Source: Actinomycetales bacterium (lineage in GTDB: Bacteria; Actinomycetota; Actinomycetes; Actinomycetales; Cellulomonadaceae). Taken from it: 64,000 nt of DNA. How positions within the stretch are numbered: the stretch's first letter is position 1; every line of letters starts with the position of its first letter. The DNA is taken from positions 216,230 through 280,229 of the forward strand of contig JAHLLI010000004.1 in assembly GCA_020444245.1 (NCBI GenBank), written 5' to 3'. Shown piece by piece: positions 23,261 to 34,041 of the stretch. The position numbers were made by a program, and so were the translations under genes. The notes below the pieces were generated by a model that saw only the letters and a program-made list of their open reading frames with translations, was not told the DNA's origin and made no database searches.

Positions 23261-24442
23261 ATGAAGACCATCGACGACCTGGGCGACCTGCGCGGCAAGC
23301 GCGTGCTCGTCCGTTCCGACTTCAACGTGCCGCTGGACGGCACCACGATCACCGACGACGGGCGCATCCGCGCCGCGCTGCCGACCCTGACCCGCCTGCT
23401 CGACGCCGGCGCGCGCGTGGTCGTGACCGCGCACCTGGGCCGCCCGAAGGGCGAGCCGGACCCGAAGTACTCCCTGGCGCCGGTCGCCGCGCGGCTCGGT
23501 GAGCTGCTCGGCAAGCCCGTCGCCCTGGCCGACGACGTCGTGGGCGAGTCCGCCAAGGCGACCGTCGCGGGCCTCGCCGACGGAGAGATCGCGCTGCTGG
23601 AGAACATCCGGTTCGACGCCCGCGAGACCTCCAAGGACGAGGCCGAGCGCGGCGCGCTGGCCGACGAGCTGGCCGCGATGGCGGATGCGTTCGTCTCCGA
23701 CGGCTTCGGCGTGGTGCACCGCAAGCAGGCGTCCGTGTACGACGTCGCGCTGCGTCTGCCGCACGCTGCGGGCCTCCTCGTGCTCGGCGAGGTCCAGGCG
23801 CTGCGGAAGGCCACCGACAGCCCCGAGCGGCCCTACGTGGTCGTCCTGGGTGGCGCGAAGGTCTCGGACAAGCTCGGCGTCATCGCGAACCTCCTCACCA
23901 AGGCCGACACCCTGCTGATCGGCGGCGGCATGGTCTACACGTTCCTGGCGGCGCAGGGCCACGAGGTCGGTTCCTCGCTGCTCGAGGCGGACCAGGTCGA
24001 GACCGTCAAGGGCTACCTGGCCGAGGCGGGCGACAAGATCGTGCTCCCGGTCGACATCGTCGCTGCGGACTCCTTCGCTGCGGACGCTCCGTACGTGACC
24101 GTCGCGGCCGACGCGATCCCCGCCGGCAAGATGGGCCTGGACATCGGCCCGAAGTCGGCCGAGCTGTTCGCCGACGCCATCAAGGGCGCGAAGACCATCG
24201 CGTGGAACGGCCCGATGGGCGTGTTCGAGTTCCCGGCCTTCGCGGCCGGCACCAAGGCCGTGGCCCAGGCCCTGGTCGACACCGACGGCTTCTCGATCGT
24301 CGGCGGCGGCGACTCCGCCGCGGCGGTCCGGCTGCTCGGCTTCGACGAGGCCGGCTTCGGCCACATCTCGACCGGCGGCGGCGCGAGCCTCGAGCTGCTC
24401 GAGGGCAAGACCCTGCCCGGCATCGCGGTTCTGGAGGACTGA
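23261..24442 (+). CDS. pgk: phosphoglycerate kinase
   Basis: A 393-residue monomeric kinase making ATP from 1,3-bisphosphoglycerate. The N-domain shows [13 protein letters not shown] and [12 protein letters not shown]; the C-domain shows [20 protein letters not shown] and GGGDSAAAV. The ATG has AGGGA 6 nt upstream. Its TGA shares a base with the tpiA ATG. Confidence 0.97.
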   Translation: MKTIDDLGDLRGKRVLVRSDFNVPLDGTTITDDGRIRAALPTLTRLLDAGARVVVTAHLGRPKGEPDPKYSLAPVAARLGELLGKPVALADDVVGESAKATVAGLADGEIALLENIRFDARETSKDEAERGALADELAAMADAFVSDGFGVVHRKQASVYDVALRLPHAAGLLVLGEVQALRKATDSPERPYVVVLGGAKVSDKLGVIANLLTKADTLLIGGGMVYTFLAAQGHEVGSSLLEADQVETVKGYLAEAGDKIVLPVDIVAADSFAADAPYVTVAADAIPAGKMGLDIGPKSAELFADAIKGAKTIAWNGPMGVFEFPAFAAGTKAVAQALVDTDGFSIVGGGDSAAAVRLLGFDEAGFGHISTGGGASLELLEGKTLPGIAVLED

Positions 24443-25233
24443 TGGCACGCACCCCGCTCATGGCGGGCAACTGGAAGATGAACCTCGACCACCACGAGGC
24501 CACCCATCTGGTCCAGAAGCTCGCATGGACGCTCAAGGACGCCAAGCACGACTACGAGCAGGTCGAGGTGGCGGTCCTGCCGCCCTTCACCGACCTGCGG
24601 TCCGTCCAGACGCTCGTGGACGCCGACAAGCTCGAGGTCCGCTACGGCGGCCAGGACCTGTCGATGCACGTGTCCGGGGCGTACACCGGGGAGATCTCCC
24701 CGGTGTTCCTGGCCAAGCTCGGCTGCACGTACGTCGCGGTCGGGCACTCCGAGCGCCGGCAATACCACGGCGAGGACGAGGCCGTGACGAACGCCAAGGT
24801 CAAGAACGCACTGGCCCACGGCCTCGTGCCGATCCTGTGCGTCGGCGAGGAGCTCGAGATCCGCAAGGCCGGCAACCACGTGTCGCACACGCTGGCCCAG
24901 CTCGACGGTGGCCTCGAGGGCCTGTCCGCCGAGCAGGTCGCAGGCCTCGTGATCGCCTACGAGCCGGTCTGGGCGATCGGCACCGGCGAGGTGGCCACCC
25001 CGGAGGACGCGCAGGAGCTCTGCGGCGCGATCCGGGCCCGGGTCGCCGAGCTGTACGACCAGGCGACGGCGGACGCCGTGCGGGTGCTGTACGGCGGCTC
25101 GGTGAAGTCCGGCAACGTCGCGGCGATCATGGCGCAGACCGACGTCGACGGCGCCCTGGTCGGCGGCGCGAGCCTGGACGCCGAGGAGTTCGCGAAGATC
25201 GTGCGGTACCAGTCGCACCAGGTCGGCCTCTGA
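24442..25233 (+). CDS. tpiA: triosephosphate isomerase
   Basis: A 263-residue TIM barrel. The N-terminal substrate lysine is in AGNWKMN, the catalytic His in VGHSERR, and the catalytic Glu in [11 protein letters not shown]. The phosphate-binding YGGSVKSGN is near the end. It overlaps pgk by one base (TGATG), so translation is coupled. Confidence 0.97.
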   Translation: MARTPLMAGNWKMNLDHHEATHLVQKLAWTLKDAKHDYEQVEVAVLPPFTDLRSVQTLVDADKLEVRYGGQDLSMHVSGAYTGEISPVFLAKLGCTYVAVGHSERRQYHGEDEAVTNAKVKNALAHGLVPILCVGEELEIRKAGNHVSHTLAQLDGGLEGLSAEQVAGLVIAYEPVWAIGTGEVATPEDAQELCGAIRARVAELYDQATADAVRVLYGGSVKSGNVAAIMAQTDVDGALVGGASLDAEEFAKIVRYQSHQVGL

Positions 25234-25395
25234 CCGACGCGTAGCCGCGGGTCCGTCCGGTGCGCCGGGCGGACCCGCGGCACGTTCACCCGACCGGGTT
25301 CGGCCGATCCGGACCTCGTCGCCTATCCTTGTCCGGGCGCCACGATGGCCGAGCAGGTCCGCGACCGGCGCCGACCCCGAACGAGAGACACATCC

Positions 25396-25638
25396 ATGAG
25401 TGCACTTCGCATCGTCCTCGAGATCCTGCTGGTCGTGACGAGCTTCCTCGTCGTGGTGCTGGTGCTGCTCCACAAGGGCAAGGGCGGCGGACTCTCGGAC
25501 ATGTTCGGCGGCGGCATCTCCAGCGGAGCCGGCACCTCCGGCGTGGCCGAGCGGAACCTCAACCGGATCACGGTGGGCCTGGTCCTCGTGTGGACCGCCG
25601 TCGTGGTGCTGCTGGGTCTCATCCAGCGCGTGAGCTGA
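25396..25638 (+). CDS. secG: protein translocase subunit SecG
   Basis: An 80-residue protein with two membrane helices joined by the conserved KGKGGGLSDMFGGG loop. It is the accessory subunit of the SecYEG channel. The TATCCT at 25323-25328 could be its own -10, with a leader of about 65 nt. SecG next to tpiA is a common actinobacterial arrangement. Confidence 0.94.
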   Translation: MSALRIVLEILLVVTSFLVVVLVLLHKGKGGGLSDMFGGGISSGAGTSGVAERNLNRITVGLVLVWTAVVVLLGLIQRVS

Positions 25639-25651
25639 GAAAGGTCCGGCG

Positions 25652-25999
25652 ATGGCGAGCGGCAGTGCGATCCGTGGCTCCAGGGTGGGCGCGGGACCGA
25701 TGGGCGAGGCCGAGCGAGGCGAGGCGGCACCGCGGGTGTGGGTGTCCTTCTGGTGCGCGAACGGTCACGAGACCAAGCCCTCCTTCTCCGAGGACGCCGG
25801 GATCGAGATCCCGGAGACCTGGGACTGCCCGCGATGCGGCTACCCGGCGGGCCAGGACCGCGAGAACCCCCCGGCCCCCGTGCGCAACGAGCCCTACAAG
25901 ACGCACCTGGCCTACGTGAAGGAGCGGCGCAGCGACGAGGACGGCGCCGCGATCCTCGAAGAGGCCCTCGAGGCGCTGCGAGCCCGCCGGGGCGGTTGA
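25652..25999 (+). CDS. rbpA: RNA polymerase-binding protein RbpA
   Basis: A 115-residue actinobacterial transcription factor. The zinc-ribbon region carries WCANGHE and DCPRCGYPAG, and the sigma-interacting C-terminus reads KTHLAYVKERRS. RbpA stabilises the open complex with the principal sigma factor and exists only in Actinobacteria, so it anchors the taxonomic call. The N-terminal tail here is extended by about 20 residues; M17 is an alternative start. Confidence 0.94.
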   Translation: MASGSAIRGSRVGAGPMGEAERGEAAPRVWVSFWCANGHETKPSFSEDAGIEIPETWDCPRCGYPAGQDRENPPAPVRNEPYKTHLAYVKERRSDEDGAAILEEALEALRARRGG

Positions 26000-26081
26000 A
26001 CCGCCGAGATCCGTTTCTGGTCCCGGGCGAGGTCCCGGGTTCGAGGACCGGCCCCTGGTTAGGGTGGCTCGGAGGGCGCTG

Positions 26082-26411
26082 ATGCACGAGCTGTCGATCA
26101 CCCAGGACGTGGTCCGGACCGTGGTGGACCACACCGACGGACGGACCGTAGCGGGCGTGCGGCTGCGTATCGGCGCACTCGCGGGGATCGTCCCCGACGC
26201 TGTGCGGTTCTGCTTCGACCTGGCCACCCAGGGCACCACGCTCGAGGGTGCCTGGCTCGAGATCGAGGAGGAGCCGGGTCGGGGGCGGTGCCGGGTGTGC
26301 CGGAACGAGTTCGAGATGGCCGACCTGCTACCCCTGTGCCCGTGCGGGAGCACGGACGCCGAGGTCGTGGCCGGCCGTTCGCTCATGGTGACGTCGGTGG
26401 AGGTGGTCTAG
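26082..26411 (+). CDS. hypA: hydrogenase maturation nickel metallochaperone HypA
   Basis: A 109-residue protein. The N-terminal Met-His-Glu (MHELSI) is the nickel ligand set. The zinc site uses two Cys pairs, CRVC and CPCG. HypA passes nickel to [NiFe]-hydrogenase with HypB. The GTG of hypB follows its stop immediately. No hydrogenase structural gene or other hyp gene is in the window. Confidence 0.93.
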   Translation: MHELSITQDVVRTVVDHTDGRTVAGVRLRIGALAGIVPDAVRFCFDLATQGTTLEGAWLEIEEEPGRGRCRVCRNEFEMADLLPLCPCGSTDAEVVAGRSLMVTSVEVV

Positions 26412-27272
26412 GTGTGCGACACCTGCGGGTGCGGTGCGACGGATGTGCGAGTGGTGGACCCGGGGACCGGTGCGGTGACGCACACCCACGACGGCGTCAC
26501 GCACACGCACGAGGCCGGTGAGCTCGGGCACGCGGTTCCCGAGCCGCACAGCCACGACGGCGGCCGGACGTTCCACACGCACGACGAGGTCCCGGCCACG
26601 GCCGAGGCACCCGCACACTCGCACGGGACCACGACGGTCGAGCTCGAGCTGGACGTGCTGGGCAAGAACAACGCCCTGGCCGGCGAGACGCGCGCCTGGC
26701 TGGCCGCGCGGGACCTGGTGGCCGTGAACCTCATGAGCTCGCCGGGCTCGGGCAAGACGACCCTCCTGGAGCGCACGATCCGCGAGACCGCGGGACGGCA
26801 GGTCGTGGTGGTCGAGGGAGACCAGGAGACGCTCCTGGACGCCGAGCGGATCCGGGCGGCGGGCGCACGCGCCGTGCAGGTCAACACCGGTGCGGGCTGC
26901 CACCTCGACGCCGAGATGTTGCGCACCGCCCTGGACTCGCTGGCGCCGGAGAACGGCTCGCTGGTGATGGTCGAGAACGTCGGCAACCTGGTGTGCCCGG
27001 CCCTGTTCGATCTCGGCGAGCAGGCCCGCGTCGTGGTGATCTCGGTGACCGAGGGCGACGACAAGCCGCTGAAGTACCCGCACATGTTCTCCGCGGCCGA
27101 CCTCGTGGTGCTCAACAAGACCGACCTGCTGCCGTACGTCGACTTCGACGTCGAGGCGCTGACGGCGCACGCCAGGGCGCTGCGGCCCGGGGTGCGCGTG
27201 CTGCCCGTGTCGGCGCGCACGGGCGAGGGCCTGGACGCCTGGTACACCTGGCTCGCGGAGCTGTCGGCCTGA
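26412..27272 (+). CDS. hypB: hydrogenase nickel-incorporation GTPase HypB
   Basis: A 286-residue SIMIBI GTPase. It begins CDTCGCG, the N-terminal metal site, followed by a His-rich segment (about 22-75; HTHDG, HTHE, HSHDG, HTHDE, HSHG) that stores nickel. The P-loop is SSPGSGKTTLL; switch regions include EGDQET and ENVGNLVCP, and the specificity loop is NKTD. It acts with the adjacent hypA. Confidence 0.95.
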   Translation: MCDTCGCGATDVRVVDPGTGAVTHTHDGVTHTHEAGELGHAVPEPHSHDGGRTFHTHDEVPATAEAPAHSHGTTTVELELDVLGKNNALAGETRAWLAARDLVAVNLMSSPGSGKTTLLERTIRETAGRQVVVVEGDQETLLDAERIRAAGARAVQVNTGAGCHLDAEMLRTALDSLAPENGSLVMVENVGNLVCPALFDLGEQARVVVISVTEGDDKPLKYPHMFSAADLVVLNKTDLLPYVDFDVEALTAHARALRPGVRVLPVSARTGEGLDAWYTWLAELSA

Positions 27273-27279
27273 GCCCCGG

Positions 27280-28050
27280 TCAGGCGGGCGCGTCGGGTCC
27301 CGGCGTTCCACCGGGTAGCCGCGCCGCTGCGGCGAGGTCGATCAGCCACAACGTCGCGTCCATGCCGTGCACACCGACCGCCGGGACGTCCCAGCGGTCC
27401 GCGTCGGGCGCCTGGGCTGCGGCGACGGCCTCGGCCTTGTCCGGTCCGGCGACCAGGAACCACACCTGCCGGCTGCGCTCGAGCGCCTCGAAGGTGAGCG
27501 AGACCCGATCGGGCGGAAGCTTGGGGGAGTCGTGCACGGCCACCGTGATCGCGCCCGTCGTGCGCTGCGCCGGGTGGTGCGGGAAGAGCGACGCGACGTG
27601 CGCGTCCGGACCCATCCCGAGCATCACCACGTCGAAGGCCCCGCCGCCCGCGCCACGGATCTGGTCGGCGTAGTCCGCGGCGCTCTGCTCGACCGAGTCG
27701 ACCCGGTCGGGGCCCGCGACCCGGTGCACCAGGGCAGGGTCGAGCCCGAGCGCCAGGAGCCCAGCGTCGTCGGCCTGGGTGTCGTTGCGGTCCGGGTGCC
27801 CGGTCGGCAGGTACCGCTCGTCGCCCCACCACACCCGCACGCGGGACCAGTCGACGCACGAGCGGGCCGGCGCCCGGCCCACCGCGGCGACGGTCGCCGC
27901 CCCCATCGAGCCGCCGGTGAGCGCGATCTCGGCGATCTCGCGCTCGGCCTGCACGTCGATGAGTGCCGTGAGGAGCCGGGCCGCGACCGCGTCCGCGAGC
28001 GACGGCTTGTCCGGGTGCACCAGGAAGCGGGCGCGGCGGGCGGGGCTCAT
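27280..28050 (-). CDS. pgl: 6-phosphogluconolactonase
   Basis: A 256-residue enzyme hydrolysing 6-phosphogluconolactone. It has ALTGGSMGAATV, WWGDERYLPTGHPDRND and VMLGMGPDAHVASLFP, the GxGxDGHxASLFP-type signature. Last gene of the minus-strand operon tkt-tal-zwf-opcA-pgl. Its ATG overlaps the opcA stop by 4 nt. Confidence 0.94.
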   Translation of the reverse strand: MSPARRARFLVHPDKPSLADAVAARLLTALIDVQAEREIAEIALTGGSMGAATVAAVGRAPARSCVDWSRVRVWWGDERYLPTGHPDRNDTQADDAGLLALGLDPALVHRVAGPDRVDSVEQSAADYADQIRGAGGGAFDVVMLGMGPDAHVASLFPHHPAQRTTGAITVAVHDSPKLPPDRVSLTFEALERSRQVWFLVAGPDKAEAVAAAQAPDADRWDVPAVGVHGMDATLWLIDLAAAARLPGGTPGPDAPA

Positions 28051-28964
28051 GCGACGCCGATCCGGGCCAGGCCGTCGCGGAGCACCTCGCCGTAGACCTC
28101 GTCCGGGTCCATCCGCCGCAGCTCCTCGGCGAGACACTCGGTCAGGGTGCGCAGCGGCATCGCCAGGTGCCGGTCGGGCTGCCCGGGCTGGTGCAGCAGG
28201 GCGACGCGGCCGTCCGGCCGGTCCACGATCACCGGTCCGGTCGCGCGCTCGAGGCGGACCGACGTGACGCCCTGGGCGTCCGGGTCGAGGTCCAGCTCGA
28301 CCGGGCACCGCAGCGCCTGGGCGAGCCACGCGGCCAGGAGCGTCACCGACGGGTGGGTGTCGTGCCCGGCGACGACGGCCTTGTGGACCTTCTCGAACGG
28401 CGGCTGGTCGAGCGCGGCGGCGAGCAGTCCCCGCCACACCGTGAGCCGTGTCCACGCCAGGTCCGTGTCGCCCTCGTGGTACGCGGTGCGCAGGGTGCGC
28501 AGGCTGTCTTGCGGGTGGGCGCACTCGAGGGTGTCGGTGACCCTGCGGCCGGCCATCGTGCCGACCGGATCCCCGGACGGGTCCGGGGGCACCTCGTAGG
28601 GCCACCACGCGACGATCGGGGCGTCCGGGAGCATCAGGGGCGTGATGAGGGTGTCGGCGTGCCCCAGCAGCTCCGGGCCGGCCTTGAGGACGATGACCTC
28701 GCTCGCCCCCGCGTCGCCGCCGACCCGGATCTCGGCGTCCAGGTGCGTGTTCGCGTTGCCGCACCGGCACAGCACGATGATGCGGCACGGGTGCTCGCGG
28801 CTCGCGACGTTGGCCGCTTCGATCGCGGGCTCGGGGTCGCGGTCGCCGGCGTCGATCACCAGCGTGAGCACACGCCCGAGGGCGATGGCGCCACCCTCGT
28901 CGCGGACCTGGACCAGGGACTTGGCCACCGCACCCGTGGTGGTGTCGGGAAGCTCGAGAATCAT
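28047..28964 (-). CDS. opcA: OpcA, glucose-6-phosphate dehydrogenase assembly protein
   Basis: A 305-residue protein. The conserved HPCRIIVLCR and DAPIVAWWPYEVP blocks identify OpcA, which in cyanobacteria and actinobacteria is needed for full Zwf activity. It lies between zwf and pgl, as in corynebacteria and mycobacteria. Its start is 10 nt after the zwf stop. Confidence 0.94.
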   Translation of the reverse strand: MILELPDTTTGAVAKSLVQVRDEGGAIALGRVLTLVIDAGDRDPEPAIEAANVASREHPCRIIVLCRCGNANTHLDAEIRVGGDAGASEVIVLKAGPELLGHADTLITPLMLPDAPIVAWWPYEVPPDPSGDPVGTMAGRRVTDTLECAHPQDSLRTLRTAYHEGDTDLAWTRLTVWRGLLAAALDQPPFEKVHKAVVAGHDTHPSVTLLAAWLAQALRCPVELDLDPDAQGVTSVRLERATGPVIVDRPDGRVALLHQPGQPDRHLAMPLRTLTECLAEELRRMDPDEVYGEVLRDGLARIGVA

Positions 28965-28974
28965 GCGTTCCTCC

Positions 28975-30513
28975 TCACGGCCGGCGCCAGACCCTGCCGT
29001 CGCGCGCCATCATGGCGTCGGCCGACGGCGGGCCCCACGACCCGGACGGATAGGGCTCGGGCGCGCCGTGGCGCGACCAGTGGTCGAGGATCGGGTCGAG
29101 GATCTTCCAGGACAGCTCGACCTCCTGCTGCCGTGGGAACAACGGCGGGTCACCGAGGAGCACGTCGAGGATCAGCCGCTCGTACGCCTCGGGCGAGGAC
29201 TCCGTGAAGGCGTGGCCGTAGCCGAAGTCCATCGTGACGTCGCGGACCTCCATCGCGGTGCCGGGCACCTTGGATCCGAACCGCAGCGTCACGCCCTCGT
29301 CGGGTTGCACCCGGATCACCAGGGCGTTCTTGCCGAGCTCCTCGGTGGCGGTCGACTCGAACGGCAGGTGCGGTGCCCGCTTGAAGACCACTGCGACCTC
29401 GGTCACGCGGCGTCCCAGCCGCTTGCCGGTGCGCAGGTAGAACGGCACCCCTGCCCACCTGCGGGTGTCGATGTCCAGGCGGACCGCCGCGAACGTCTCG
29501 GTGATCGAACCCTGCGCGACGCCCTGCTCCTCGAGGTACCCGGCCACCTGCTCGCCGCCCTGCCAGCCCGCCGCGTACTGCCCGCGGGCGGTGTGCCGGT
29601 TCAGGTCCTTGGGCACCCGGACCGCCGAGAGCACCTTCTCCTTCTCGGCGCGCAGGTCGTCGGCGTCGAAGGACACCGGCTCCTCCATCGCGGTGAGAGC
29701 CAGGAGCTGGAGCAGGTGGTTCTGGATGACGTCGCGTGCCGCGCCGATGCCGTCGTAGTAGCCGGCGCGACCGGCGATGCCGATGTCCTCGGCCATCGTG
29801 ATCTGGACGTGGTCGACGTAGTTGGCGTTCCAGATCGGCTCGAACAGCTGGTTGGCGAACCGCAGCGCCAGCATGTTCTGGACGGTCTCCTTGCCCAGGT
29901 AGTGGTCGATCCGGAAGACCGACTCCGGGGCGAACACCTCCGAGACGACGTCGTTGAGCTCGCGCGAGGACTCCAGGTCGCGCCCGAACGGCTTCTCGAT
30001 GACGACCCGGCGCCAGGCGTGGTCGTGCTGGGTCGCCAGGCCGGACCGGGAGAGCTGGCGCAGCACGAGCGGGAACGCCTTGGGCGGCACCGACAGGTAG
30101 AACGCGTGGTTGCCGTTGGTGCCCTGGTCCGCGTCGAGCTCGGCGACCGTGCTGCTCAGCCGGTCGAAGGCCGCGTCGTCGCCGAACTCACCCTGGACGA
30201 ACCGGATGCCGTCGGCGAGCTGGCGCCAGGTGCTCTCCCGGAAGGGCGTCCGGGCGTGCTCCTTGACCGCGTCATGGACGACCTGGGCGAAGTCCTGGTC
30301 CACCCAGTCCCGCCGCGCGAACCCGGTGAGCGCGAAGCCGGGTGGGAGCAGCCCACGGTTGGCCAGGTCGTAGACCGCCGGCATGAGCTTCTTGCGTGCC
30401 AGATCACCGGTGACGCCGAAGATCACCAGGCCGCACGGCCCGGCGATCCTGGCGAGTCGGCGGTCGCGCGGGTCGCGGAGCGGGTTGCGCTCCGCGGTCA
30501 CGGCGCGGCTCAC
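28975..30513 (-). CDS. zwf: glucose-6-phosphate 1-dehydrogenase
   Basis: A 512-residue first enzyme of the oxidative pentose-phosphate pathway. The cofactor site is [11 protein letters not shown]. The active-site motif RIDHYLGKE contains the catalytic His, and [10 protein letters not shown] is also conserved. The GTG start overlaps the tal stop by 4 nt (GTGA). Confidence 0.97.
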   Translation of the reverse strand: MSRAVTAERNPLRDPRDRRLARIAGPCGLVIFGVTGDLARKKLMPAVYDLANRGLLPPGFALTGFARRDWVDQDFAQVVHDAVKEHARTPFRESTWRQLADGIRFVQGEFGDDAAFDRLSSTVAELDADQGTNGNHAFYLSVPPKAFPLVLRQLSRSGLATQHDHAWRRVVIEKPFGRDLESSRELNDVVSEVFAPESVFRIDHYLGKETVQNMLALRFANQLFEPIWNANYVDHVQITMAEDIGIAGRAGYYDGIGAARDVIQNHLLQLLALTAMEEPVSFDADDLRAEKEKVLSAVRVPKDLNRHTARGQYAAGWQGGEQVAGYLEEQGVAQGSITETFAAVRLDIDTRRWAGVPFYLRTGKRLGRRVTEVAVVFKRAPHLPFESTATEELGKNALVIRVQPDEGVTLRFGSKVPGTAMEVRDVTMDFGYGHAFTESSPEAYERLILDVLLGDPPLFPRQQEVELSWKILDPILDHWSRHGAPEPYPSGSWGPPSADAMMARDGRVWRRP

Positions 30514-31634
30514 GCGGCGCCCTCCATCGCGCCGCGCACCGTGCCGAGCAGGTCCTCCCAGGCGTCGGTGAACTTCTGCACACCCTCGACCTCGAGCTGG
30601 TCGGTCACGGCCGCGAGGTTCACGCCGACCCCCGCCAGCTCCGCCATGACGCGCTCGGCGTCGGGGTAGGCGTGGATGGCGTCGGGCCGGATCAGGCCGT
30701 GGTCGGCGGTGGCGGTGAGGGTGGCGCCCGGCATGGTGTTCACCGTGTGCGGCGCCACGAGCTCCTCGACGTACCGCGTGTCGCGGTAGGCCGGGTCCTT
30801 GGTGCTCGTCGAGGCCCACAGCGGGCGCTGGGTGCGGGCCCCTGCGGCGGCCAGCGCGGTCCAGCGCTCCGAGGCCCGGGTCTGCTCCCACAGCCGGTAG
30901 GCCAAGCGTGCGTTGGCGATCGCCGCGGTGCCGCGCAGCGCCACGGCGGGGTCGTCGCCGATCTTCTCCAACCGCGCGTCGACGGCGGTGTCCACCCGGG
31001 ACACGAAGAACGAGGCCACGGACGCGAGCCGGGAGAGGTCGATGCCGGCCGCGTGGGCCTGCTCGAGACCGGCCAGGTGGGCGTCGAGCACCTGCGCGTA
31101 CCGCTCGAGGGAGAAGATCAGCGTGACGTTGACGCTGATGCCCTCGGCCAGGGCGGTGGTGATCGCGGGCAGCCCCTCGACGGTCGCGGGGATCTTGATG
31201 AACAGGTTCGGTCGGTCCACGGTCGCCCAGAGCCGTCGCGCCGCGGCGATCGTGCTCTGGGTGTCGCGGGCCAGCCTCGGGTCGACCTCGATGGACACCC
31301 GCCCGTCCGAGCCGTCGGTGGCCTCGTAGACCTCGGCGAGCACGTCGCACGCGTCACGCACGTCGTCGGTGGTGAGCCGGAAGACGGCCTCCTCGACGTC
31401 CAGGCCCTCACGCGCGAGCTCGGCGAGCTGGGGAGCGTAGGCGTCCGTCCCGTCGACGGCCTTGGCGAAGATCGACGGGTTCGACGTCACGCCGATCACG
31501 CCCCGGGTGCGCACCAGGTCGGCGAGACCGCCGTCGTGCACCAGGGGGCGGGACAGGTCGTCGAGCCAGATCGCCACGCCCGCGTCGGCGAGGTGGACGA
31601 GAGGTCGGGGGATCTCGGTGGGTACGGGCAGCAT
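30510..31634 (-). CDS. tal: transaldolase
   Basis: A 374-residue class I aldolase. The Schiff-base lysine lies in LFIKIPAT, and [11 protein letters not shown] and [13 protein letters not shown] [11 protein letters not shown] are family signatures. It moves a dihydroxyacetone unit between sugar phosphates. I chose ATG 31634 because GGAGAGG sits about 7 nt upstream. It follows tkt after 77 nt. Confidence 0.95.
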   Translation of the reverse strand: MLPVPTEIPRPLVHLADAGVAIWLDDLSRPLVHDGGLADLVRTRGVIGVTSNPSIFAKAVDGTDAYAPQLAELAREGLDVEEAVFRLTTDDVRDACDVLAEVYEATDGSDGRVSIEVDPRLARDTQSTIAAARRLWATVDRPNLFIKIPATVEGLPAITTALAEGISVNVTLIFSLERYAQVLDAHLAGLEQAHAAGIDLSRLASVASFFVSRVDTAVDARLEKIGDDPAVALRGTAAIANARLAYRLWEQTRASERWTALAAAGARTQRPLWASTSTKDPAYRDTRYVEELVAPHTVNTMPGATLTATADHGLIRPDAIHAYPDAERVMAELAGVGVNLAAVTDQLEVEGVQKFTDAWEDLLGTVRGAMEGAA

Positions 31635-31711
31635 GTGCGCACCTCTCCGGCCGGCGCCGGAGCGCCGACCCTCAGCGGTCCGCGGCGCCGCAGTGGCGCC
31701 GCGGTGCTGCC

Positions 31712-33811
31712 CTACTCGCCCGCTGCCGCGGCCAGGGACTCGCGGGCCGCGTTGACCACGGCCTCCGCGGTGATCCCGAACTCGCGGTAGAGGGTGCCGT
31801 AGTCGGCCGAGGCCCCGTAGTGCTCGAGGGAGATCGAGCGGCCGGCGTCGCCGACCAGACGGGCCCACGGCATGGCGATCCCGGCCTCGACCGAGACCCG
31901 GGCGCGCACCGACGGGGGCAGCACCTGATCACGGTAGGCACGTTCCTGCCGATCGAACCACTCGAGACACGGTGCCGAGACCACGCGGGTGGCCACGCCG
32001 GCCTGCTCGAGGTGGGTGCGGGCCTCGACGGCGAGCTGCACCTCCGAGCCGGTGGCGATGAGGATGACGTCCGGTGACCCGGTGCTCGCCTCGAGCAGCA
32101 CGTAGGCGCCCTTGGCCACGTCGTCGGTGGTCGCGAACCCGTCGGCGCCCCGCGGGAACGTCGGGACGTTCTGGCGGGTCAGGACCAGGGCGGCGGGGTT
32201 GGCGGTGTTCTCCAGCACCGCGCGCCAGGCCGCAGCGGTCTCGTTCGCGTCGGCGGGCCGCACGACGTCGAGGTTCGGGATCGCCCGCACCGCGGCCAGG
32301 TGCTCGACCGGCTGGTGGGTGGGGCCGTCCTCGCCCAGACCGATCGAGTCGTGGGTCCACACGAAGATCGACGGGACCCCCATCAGCGCCGCGAGGCGCA
32401 CCGAGCCGCGCATGTAGTCGCTGAAGGTGAAGAACGTGCCGCCGTACGGGCGGGTCAGGCCGTGCAGCGCGATGCCGTTGAGGATCGCGCCCATGCCGTG
32501 CTCGCGGATCCCGAAGTGCAGCGTGCGGCCGTACCAGGTGCCGGCGAACTCCTCGGTGGAGCGCTCCGGCGGCAGGAAGGAGGGCTCGCCCTTCATCGTG
32601 GTGTTGTTCGAGCCGGCCAGGTCCGCCGAGCCACCCCACAGCTCGGGCAGCACCGGCGCCAGCGCACTGAGCACGTTCCCGGACGCGGCGCGGGTGGCCA
32701 CCGACCCACCGGCCTCGAACGTCGGCAACGCGTCGGTCCAGCCCTCGGGCAGCTCCTTGGCACGCAGGCGGTCCAGCAGAGCGGCGCGCTCGGGGTTGGC
32801 CTCGCGCCAGTCGCGGTAGCCGGCATCCCACTCGGCGTGCATCGCCTCGCCCCGGCGGACCATCGCGCGGGTGTGCGTGATCACCTCGGGCGAGACCTCG
32901 AAGCTCTTCTCGGGGTCGAAGCCGAGCACCTCCTTGAGGCCGGCGACCTCCTGGGTGCCGAGCTTGGAGCCGTGCGAGCCGTGGGTGTCCTGCTTGGTGG
33001 GCGACGGCCACGCGATGATCGTCCGCAGCCGGATGAACGAGGGCATGTCCGTGACGGCCTTCGCCGCCTCGATCGCCTCGAGGAGCGCTGCCGGGTCCTC
33101 GCGGTACTCGGTGCCGCCGTGTGTCCAGTCCACCGACTGGGTGTGCCAGCCGTACGCCTCGTAGCGCGCCAGGACGTCCTCGGTGAAGGCCACGTCGGTG
33201 TGGCCCTCGATCGAGATCTTGTTGTCGTCCCAGATCACCACGAGGTTGCCGAGCTTCTGGGTGCCCGCGATCGACGACGCCTCCGAGCTCACACCCTCCT
33301 GGAGGTCCCCGTCGGAGGCGATCACGTACACGAAGTGGTCGAACGGGCTGGTGCCCGGCGCCGCGTCGGGGTCGAGCAGCCCCCGCTCACGCCGGGCGGC
33401 CATCGCGAACCCGACCGAGCTCGCGATGCCCTGGCCCAGCGGGCCGGTGGTGATCTCCACGCCCTTGGTGTGGCCGTACTCCGGGTGGCCCGGCGTCAAC
33501 GACCCCCAGGTGCGCAGCGCCTCCAGGTCGGACAGCTCCAGGCCGTAGCCGGCCAGGTACAGCTGGATGTACTGGGTCAGGCTCGAGTGGCCCGCGGACA
33601 GGATGAAGCGGTCCCGACCCAGCCACGACGGGTCGGTCGGGTCGTGCCGCATCACACGCTGATACAGCAGGTACGCGGCAGGGGCGAGGCTGATCGCGGT
33701 CCCGGGGTGGCCGTTACCGACCTTCTCGACGGCGTCGGCGGCCAGGACACGCACGGTGTCGACGGCGCGCTGATCCAGGTCGGTCCACTCGAGGGGGGTG
33801 TTCACGCTCAC
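31712..33811 (-). CDS. tkt: transketolase
   Basis: A 699-residue thiamine-diphosphate enzyme and first gene of the pentose-phosphate operon. The [13 protein letters not shown] substrate loop, the ThDP motif SDGDLQEG...WDDNKIS, and the C-terminal [19 protein letters not shown] region are all present. The GTG start lies 230 bp from the divergent ctaB; that gap must hold both promoters. Confidence 0.97.
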   Translation of the reverse strand: MSVNTPLEWTDLDQRAVDTVRVLAADAVEKVGNGHPGTAISLAPAAYLLYQRVMRHDPTDPSWLGRDRFILSAGHSSLTQYIQLYLAGYGLELSDLEALRTWGSLTPGHPEYGHTKGVEITTGPLGQGIASSVGFAMAARRERGLLDPDAAPGTSPFDHFVYVIASDGDLQEGVSSEASSIAGTQKLGNLVVIWDDNKISIEGHTDVAFTEDVLARYEAYGWHTQSVDWTHGGTEYREDPAALLEAIEAAKAVTDMPSFIRLRTIIAWPSPTKQDTHGSHGSKLGTQEVAGLKEVLGFDPEKSFEVSPEVITHTRAMVRRGEAMHAEWDAGYRDWREANPERAALLDRLRAKELPEGWTDALPTFEAGGSVATRAASGNVLSALAPVLPELWGGSADLAGSNNTTMKGEPSFLPPERSTEEFAGTWYGRTLHFGIREHGMGAILNGIALHGLTRPYGGTFFTFSDYMRGSVRLAALMGVPSIFVWTHDSIGLGEDGPTHQPVEHLAAVRAIPNLDVVRPADANETAAAWRAVLENTANPAALVLTRQNVPTFPRGADGFATTDDVAKGAYVLLEASTGSPDVILIATGSEVQLAVEARTHLEQAGVATRVVSAPCLEWFDRQERAYRDQVLPPSVRARVSVEAGIAMPWARLVGDAGRSISLEHYGASADYGTLYREFGITAEAVVNAARESLAAAAGE

Positions 33812-34041
33812 ACGTTCCTTCCAGGCCAGGCCGTGGGGTCGGTGTCCCGCGGGCTCGGGTGCGGGCCACGGTGCGCCGCAGAGGCGACCGGCACGAGCCT
33901 AGCCCCGGGGCCGTGGGACCTGCGCGGCGGTCCGGGGTGCGGCTCGCCTGGGCTGAAAGGCCCAGGTCGCCTACCATGGTCCCTGCGCCGGAGGGGCCAG
34001 ACCCGGCACACCCGTCCCACAGTGATCGGAGTCCGCCCACC

